64,000 nucleotides of DNA from Pseudomonas marginalis. GTDB taxonomy: Bacteria > Pseudomonadota > Gammaproteobacteria > Pseudomonadales > Pseudomonadaceae. Positions 60,140 to 64,000 of this stretch are shown here, piece by piece. Location: contig NZ_VTFG01000002.1 of the NCBI RefSeq assembly GCF_008692035.1, positions 682,001-746,000 of the forward strand, read 5' to 3'. How positions within the stretch are numbered: the stretch's first letter is position 1; every line of letters starts with the position of its first letter. The position numbers and the translations under genes are program-made. The notes under the pieces were generated by a model. The model saw nothing but the letters and a program-made list of their open reading frames with translations. It had not been told where the DNA came from and did not search any database.

Positions 60140-60532
60140 TCACTCGCGCGACTCGACACCCAGCTCATCCCATACAGACTCTGCCAGGTGAAACGTGGCA
60201 TTCGCCGCCGGAATCCCGCAATAGATCGCGCTCTGCATCAGCACTTCCTTGATCTCGGCACGGGTCACGCCGTTGCTGGCGGCGGCGCGCAGGTGCAGCT
60301 TGAGTTCTTCGCTGCGGTTCATGCCAATCAGCATGGCGATGGTGATCAGGCTGCGGGTGTGGCGAGGCAGCCCGGGGCGGGTCCAGATGTCACCCCAGGC
60401 GTGGCGGGTGATCATGTCCTGGAACTCGCTGTTGAACTCGGTCAGGGCATTGAGGCTGCGGTCGACATGGGCATCGCCCAGCACTTCGCGGCGCACTTGC
60501 AGGCCGTCGGCGTAACGTTGTTTCTCGTCCAC
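60140..60532 (-). CDS. pcaC: 4-carboxymuconolactone decarboxylase
   Basis: 130 residues from a GTG start at 60532 with AGGAG about 7 bases upstream; the upstream open frame is spurious. Family landmarks are EKQRYADGLQVRREVLGDAH, TEFNSEFQDMITRHAWGDIW, TRPGLPRHTRSLITIAML and the CGIPAANATFHLAESVWDE end. It decarboxylates 4-carboxymuconolactone to beta-ketoadipate enol-lactone in protocatechuate breakdown. It follows pcaD, but 268 bases of repeat-rich DNA separate the two genes. Confidence 0.95.
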   Translation of the reverse strand: MDEKQRYADGLQVRREVLGDAHVDRSLNALTEFNSEFQDMITRHAWGDIWTRPGLPRHTRSLITIAMLIGMNRSEELKLHLRAAASNGVTRAEIKEVLMQSAIYCGIPAANATFHLAESVWDELGVESRE

Positions 60533-60565
60533 AAAAAACTCCTGGTTCAATAAGATTTCAATTCG

Positions 60566-60790
60566 ATGACCTGTGGCGAGCGGGCTCCTGTGGTGAGCGG
60601 GCTTCTTGTGGTGAGCGGGCTTGCCCCGCGCTGGGCTGCGAAGCGGCCCCAAATCAGGCGCCACGGTCTGTCTGAAATAATTCGGCGTCCGTATTGGGGC
60701 TGCTTCGCAGCCCAGCGCGGGGCAAGCCCGCTCACCACAGGAAGCCCGCCGCCACAGGAAGCCCACTTGCCACAACGAGCCAGTTGCCAC
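60566..60790. repeat. Large hairpin and tandem repeats between pcaD and pcaC
   Basis: TGTGGTGAGCGGGCTTGCCC (from about 60608) with continuation to about 60652 pairs with the mirror arm at about 60692-60740 (CCCAGCGCGGGGCAAGCCCG, CTCACCACAG), a stem of about 45 bases. Outside it, GTGGCGAGCGGGCTC / GTGGTGAGCGGGCTTC-type units repeat on the left and GCCACAGGAAGCCC units on the right. The block interrupts the pca operon and may block or process the mRNA. Confidence 0.8.
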
Positions 60791-60800
60791 AACAGCGGCC

Positions 60801-61592
60801 TCAGCGGGCCAGCAGGAATTTGATAACCCGGTCACTGAATGCAGCGCCAGCCTGTACGTTGGACAGGTGCGCCGCGTAGAACTCGGCGTACTCGGCGCCC
60901 TGCACATGGTGCTGGATAAAGTGACCACCGGCCGGTGGCGTGACGGCATCTTCAGTGCCGGCAATCACCAGGGTGCGTGCCTTGATCTTCGGCAACTGCT
61001 CACGGAAATCCGCATCACGCACGGCAGCGCAGTTGGCCGCGTAACCTGGGGGCGAAGTCGCGGCAAGCATGTCGGTGATCTGCTTGGCCTGGTGCGGGTT
61101 GGCTGCCGCAAAATCGGCGGTGAACCAACGCGCAATCGACGCATCGCGCAAGGCCACCATGGCCGCCGCGCCATCACGCTGGACCATCTCGATCCGTGGG
61201 TTCCAGATCTCCGGCGTGCCGATTTTGGCGGCGGTGTTGCACACCACCAGGCGCTGCAGGCGCTCACCGGCATTAATCCCCAGCCATTGGCCGATCAAGC
61301 CGCCCATGGACAGCCCGCAAAAGTGCGCACGCTGAATATCCAGCGCATCCAGCAGTGCGATCACGTCGTGGCCCAACTGCTCGATGCTGTACGGTCCCTC
61401 GGTCACCAGGGATTTGCCGTGGCCACGGGTGTCGAAACGCAACACCCGGAAATGCTCGGTAAACGCCGGGATCTGGATGTCCCACATATGCAGGTCGGTG
61501 CCCAGCGAGTTGGACAGCACCAGCACCGGTGCGTCCACGGGGCCATCGAGTTGGTAATGCAGTTCGCCCTCGGCGAGTTGTACGAAAGCCAC
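60801..61592 (-). CDS. pcaD: 3-oxoadipate enol-lactonase
   Basis: 263 residues, alpha/beta hydrolase. The nucleophile Ser95 is in HFCGLSMGGLIGQWLG, the acid in VIAGTEDAVTPPAGG and the histidine in GGHFIQHHVQG or near VQGAEYAEF. Start MAFVQLAEGELHYQLDGPVD is standard. It hydrolyses beta-ketoadipate enol-lactone to beta-ketoadipate. It starts 10 bases after pcaB on the same strand. Confidence 0.95.
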   Translation of the reverse strand: MAFVQLAEGELHYQLDGPVDAPVLVLSNSLGTDLHMWDIQIPAFTEHFRVLRFDTRGHGKSLVTEGPYSIEQLGHDVIALLDALDIQRAHFCGLSMGGLIGQWLGINAGERLQRLVVCNTAAKIGTPEIWNPRIEMVQRDGAAAMVALRDASIARWFTADFAAANPHQAKQITDMLAATSPPGYAANCAAVRDADFREQLPKIKARTLVIAGTEDAVTPPAGGHFIQHHVQGAEYAEFYAAHLSNVQAGAAFSDRVIKFLLAR

Positions 61593-61602
61593 AGCGTTCT
61601 CC

Positions 61603-62967
61603 TTAGGCGTTCAATGCAAAGTGTTCGGTGACAGCGCGAGTGACCCAGGTGGGCGCCTGGCCCAGGTAGTGGGCCGGGTCGAGCAGGCGGTCCAACTCGG
61701 TGGCGGACAGCTCGGCGGTGACCTGCGGTTCGTCCGCCAGCACCGCGCGCAAGTGGCGCCCTTCTGCGACGGCGCGTTTGCAGCATTGCTCCAGCAGGTG
61801 GTGCGCGGTTTCCCGGCCCAGGCGTTGAGCCAGCACGATGCTGACGGCTTCGGCCAGCACCAGGCCTTGGGTCAGGTCGAGGTTGTGGGCCATGCGTCCG
61901 GGGTCGACTTCCAACCCTTCGCTCACCAGCAGCGCTTGTTTCAAGGCCCCGGACACCAGGCGGCAAATCTCCGGCAAGGTTTCCCATTCGGCGTGCCACA
62001 GGCCCAGGCTGCGTTCATGTTCCTGGGGCATGGCGCTGAACATCGTCGCCACCAGGCCGGGCACGCGCGTGGCGGTGCTGATCAGCACGGCGGCGCCCAC
62101 CGGGTTGCGTTTGTGCGGCATGGTCGACGAACCGCCCTTGCCGGGCGCCGACGGCTCGAACACTTCGGCCGCTTCGGTTTGCATCAGCAGGCTGATATCG
62201 CGGCCCAGTTTGCCGAGGCTGCCGGCGATCAGGCCCAGGACGGAGGCGAACTCCACCAGACGATCCCGTTGGGTGTGCCAGGGTTGTTCAGGCAAGCTCA
62301 GCTTCAACTCCGCCGCCAGCGCCTCGGCCACCGGCATGGCGTGTTCGCCGAGTGCCGCCAACGTCCCGGACGCGCCGCCGAATTGCAGCACCAGCAAACG
62401 CGGTTGCAGTTCTTTCAAACGCTGGCGACTGCGCGTCACCGCGCCCAGCCAACCGGCAATCTTCATCCCCAGGGTGACCGGCGTCGCGTGCTGTAACCAG
62501 GTACGCCCGGCCAACGGCGTCGTCGCATAACGCTGGGCCTGGGCGGCCAGCACGTCGCCCAGACGCGCCAGGTCCGTTTCGATCAACCCCAGGGCCCGGC
62601 GCAGTTGCAGCACCAGCCCGGTGTCCATCACGTCCTGGCTGGTCGCGCCCAGGTGCACATAACGTTCGGCCCCGGCATCCCCGCTGGCAATCAACTTGCC
62701 CAGGGCCTTCACCAGCGGAATCGCGGAATTCCCCGCCGTGGCAATCGCCACGCCGAGGGCATCCACGTCGTACAGCGACGCCAGGCACGCCTGGGCAATC
62801 GGCGCCACGGCGGCCTGGGGGATCAACCCGACCCGGGCCTGCGCCCGGGCGAGCGCGGCTTCGAAATCGAGCATGCCCTGCAGGCGTCCCTGGTCGCAGA
62901 ACACCTCGGCCATGCTGTCAGCAGTGAAGTAAGCGTCGAACAGTTGATTGCTCGTGCGCAGTGTCAT
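61603..62967 (-). CDS. pcaB: 3-carboxy-cis,cis-muconate cycloisomerase
   Basis: 454 residues of the fumarase/aspartase superfamily. The signature loop APGKGGSSTMPHKRNPVGAA is intact, and the start has SNQLFDAYFTADSMAEVFCD with QGMLDFEAALARAQA. It converts 3-carboxymuconate to 4-carboxymuconolactone, the step before PcaC. Ten bases separate it from pcaT upstream and pcaD downstream. Length is usual for Pseudomonas PcaB (about 450). Confidence 0.95.
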   Translation of the reverse strand: MTLRTSNQLFDAYFTADSMAEVFCDQGRLQGMLDFEAALARAQARVGLIPQAAVAPIAQACLASLYDVDALGVAIATAGNSAIPLVKALGKLIASGDAGAERYVHLGATSQDVMDTGLVLQLRRALGLIETDLARLGDVLAAQAQRYATTPLAGRTWLQHATPVTLGMKIAGWLGAVTRSRQRLKELQPRLLVLQFGGASGTLAALGEHAMPVAEALAAELKLSLPEQPWHTQRDRLVEFASVLGLIAGSLGKLGRDISLLMQTEAAEVFEPSAPGKGGSSTMPHKRNPVGAAVLISTATRVPGLVATMFSAMPQEHERSLGLWHAEWETLPEICRLVSGALKQALLVSEGLEVDPGRMAHNLDLTQGLVLAEAVSIVLAQRLGRETAHHLLEQCCKRAVAEGRHLRAVLADEPQVTAELSATELDRLLDPAHYLGQAPTWVTRAVTEHFALNA

Positions 62968-62977
62968 AACTCATCCC

Positions 62978-64000
62978 TTACAAATCGTGATGCAGGTACG
63001 CCGCCTGTTTCGGCAGGCGCAAGCTGAACAGGAAGGCCACCGCCATCATCGCGGTGACGTACCAATAGAAAGTGTTTTCCATGCCCATGGATTTGAGGCC
63101 CAGGGCCACGTATTCCGCCGAACCGCCGAAGATCGCGTTGGCCACCGCATAGGCCAGGCCCACGCCCAGGGCGCGCACTTGTGGCGGGAACATTTCCGCC
63201 TTCACCAGGCCGCTGATCGAGGTGTAGAAGCTGACAATCGCCAGGGCCAGGGTGATCAGCACAAACGCCAGGAACGGACTGCTGACGGTTTTCAAGCTGA
63301 GCAGGATCGGCACCGTGCACAGTGTGCCCAACGCGCCGAACCACAGCATCGAGTTACGCCGGCCGATCTTGTCGGCCAGCATGCCGAACAGCGGCTGCAT
63401 GCACATGTACAGGAACAGCGCGCCGGTCATGATGTAACTGGCGGTCTTGGCGTGCATCCCGGCGGTGTTCACCAGGTACTTCTGCATGTAGGTGGTAAAG
63501 GTGTAGAAAATCAGCGAACCGCCTGCGGTGTAGCCGAGCACGGTGATGAATGCCGCCTTATGGTCACGGAACAGCGCGGCGATACTGCCGGCGTCCTTGT
63601 CCGCGCGGGTTTCCTTGCTGGTGGTTTCCTTGAGGGTGCGGCGCAGCAGCAGGGAGATCACCGCGGCAATCGCACCGATCACGAACGGAATCCGCCAGCC
63701 CCAGGCCCGCAGTTCTTCCTCAGTGAGGATCTGTTGCAGGATCACCACCACCAGCACCGCCAACAGTTGGCCACCGATCAGGGTCACGTACTGGAACGAG
63801 GCGAAAAACCCACGCTGGCCCTTGAGCGCGACTTCACTCATGTAGGTGGCGGTGGTGCCATATTCGCCCCCCACCGACAGGCCCTGGAACAGCCGCGCCA
63901 CCAGCAGCAGGGCCGGGGCCCAGGCGCCGATGTCTTTGTAGGTGGGCAAAAAGGCGATGACCAGGGAACCGGCGCACATCATCAGCACCGAGATCATCAT
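62978..64000 (-). CDS. pcaT: PcaT-like dicarboxylate/beta-ketoadipate MFS transporter, N-terminus outside the window
   Basis: The last 341 residues are present; the frame is open to the window edge, so the start lies beyond 64000. It is a metabolite:H+ symporter (KgtP/ShiA-like): LFQGLSVGGEYGTTATYMSE is the MHS signature, FFASFQYVTLIGGQLLA and RIPFVIGAIAAVISLLLRRT follow, and the end is MLADKIGRRNS. In P. putida the order is pcaRKFTBDCP and the present pcaT-pcaB-pcaD-pcaC fits that, so PcaT is the best call. Roughly 90 N-terminal residues are missing. Confidence 0.87.
   Translation of the reverse strand: MMISVLMMCAGSLVIAFLPTYKDIGAWAPALLLVARLFQGLSVGGEYGTTATYMSEVALKGQRGFFASFQYVTLIGGQLLAVLVVVILQQILTEEELRAWGWRIPFVIGAIAAVISLLLRRTLKETTSKETRADKDAGSIAALFRDHKAAFITVLGYTAGGSLIFYTFTTYMQKYLVNTAGMHAKTASYIMTGALFLYMCMQPLFGMLADKIGRRNSMLWFGALGTLCTVPILLSLKTVSSPFLAFVLITLALAIVSFYTSISGLVKAEMFPPQVRALGVGLAYAVANAIFGGSAEYVALGLKSMGMENTFYWYVTAMMAVAFLFSLRLPKQAAYLHHDL

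Noticed and set aside
1..64000. CRISPR arrays, insertion sequences, rRNA operons or a prophage
   Set aside because: No spaced direct repeats, transposase motifs, rRNA sequence or phage structural genes were found on either strand.

Overview
The window comes from a fluorescent Pseudomonas, most likely of the P. fluorescens group. Coding DNA is GC-rich and the markers fit: a phaG-type transacylase, an olsBA pair, a TtgABC/EmhABC efflux operon with its TtgR repressor and a recognisable operator, a pcaTBDC protocatechuate cluster, an OprD-family porin, and many copies of the short inverted repeat built on TGTGGGAGGGGGCTTGCC. It is ordinary chromosome rather than a prophage or one large island. 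I found no rRNA, CRISPR array, phage structural gene or transposase.

Layout. 1-4 kb: the 3' end of phaG, tRNA-Gly(CCC), a less GC-rich acetyltransferase toxin-antitoxin pair, small conserved-family genes (DUF3833, DUF6482, DUF6124) and an addiction-antidote-like gene without an HTH. A structured leader with a short ORF precedes the DUF6124 gene. 4-13.8 kb: two coupled MFS exporters with a divergent LysR gene, hicAB, ogt, a GNAT, an iron-permease-like gene, DUF4142, LysE, fosA, a LysR gene and a YdcZ-type exporter. 13.8-19 kb: a co-directional set of NAD-binding protein, LysR, CaiB-type CoA-transferase, HMG-CoA-lyase-type enzyme and MFS permease that reads as uptake, activation and cleavage of a dicarboxylic acid. 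19-20.8 kb: an AT-rich insert with a frameshifted alpha-oxoamine synthase gene. 20.8-31 kb: a Bcr-type MFS, an iron-dependent alcohol dehydrogenase, a DUF4917 protein with SIR2-like motifs, an XRE-cupin regulator with a palindromic operator next to a class II aldolase and a DapA-family enzyme, and a sigma/anti-sigma/TonB-receptor signalling set.

31-46 kb: an EamA transporter, a methyltransferase, a LemA/YgcG/TPM operon, bglX, clsB, yceI, a serine hydrolase with a cysteine-rich partner, olsBA behind a candidate Pho box, acpH, and an ArsR-MFS-NemA electrophile-response operon with repeated operators. 46-54 kb: ttgR and ttgABC, then an unrecognised protein made of two similar halves. 54-64 kb: the hscC Hsp70 with a J-domain partner, an OprD porin, a lipoprotein polysaccharide deacetylase, and pcaC, pcaD, pcaB, pcaT on the minus strand, with a large hairpin repeat between pcaD and pcaC. 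The pcaT gene runs off the window.

The most unusual items are the DUF6124 leader with two mutually exclusive pairings, the frameshifted oxoamine synthase, the two-half unknown protein at 53.3-54.2 kb, and three convergent gene pairs that abut exactly at TGATCA. All function calls are from sequence reading and family knowledge; no database search was run.
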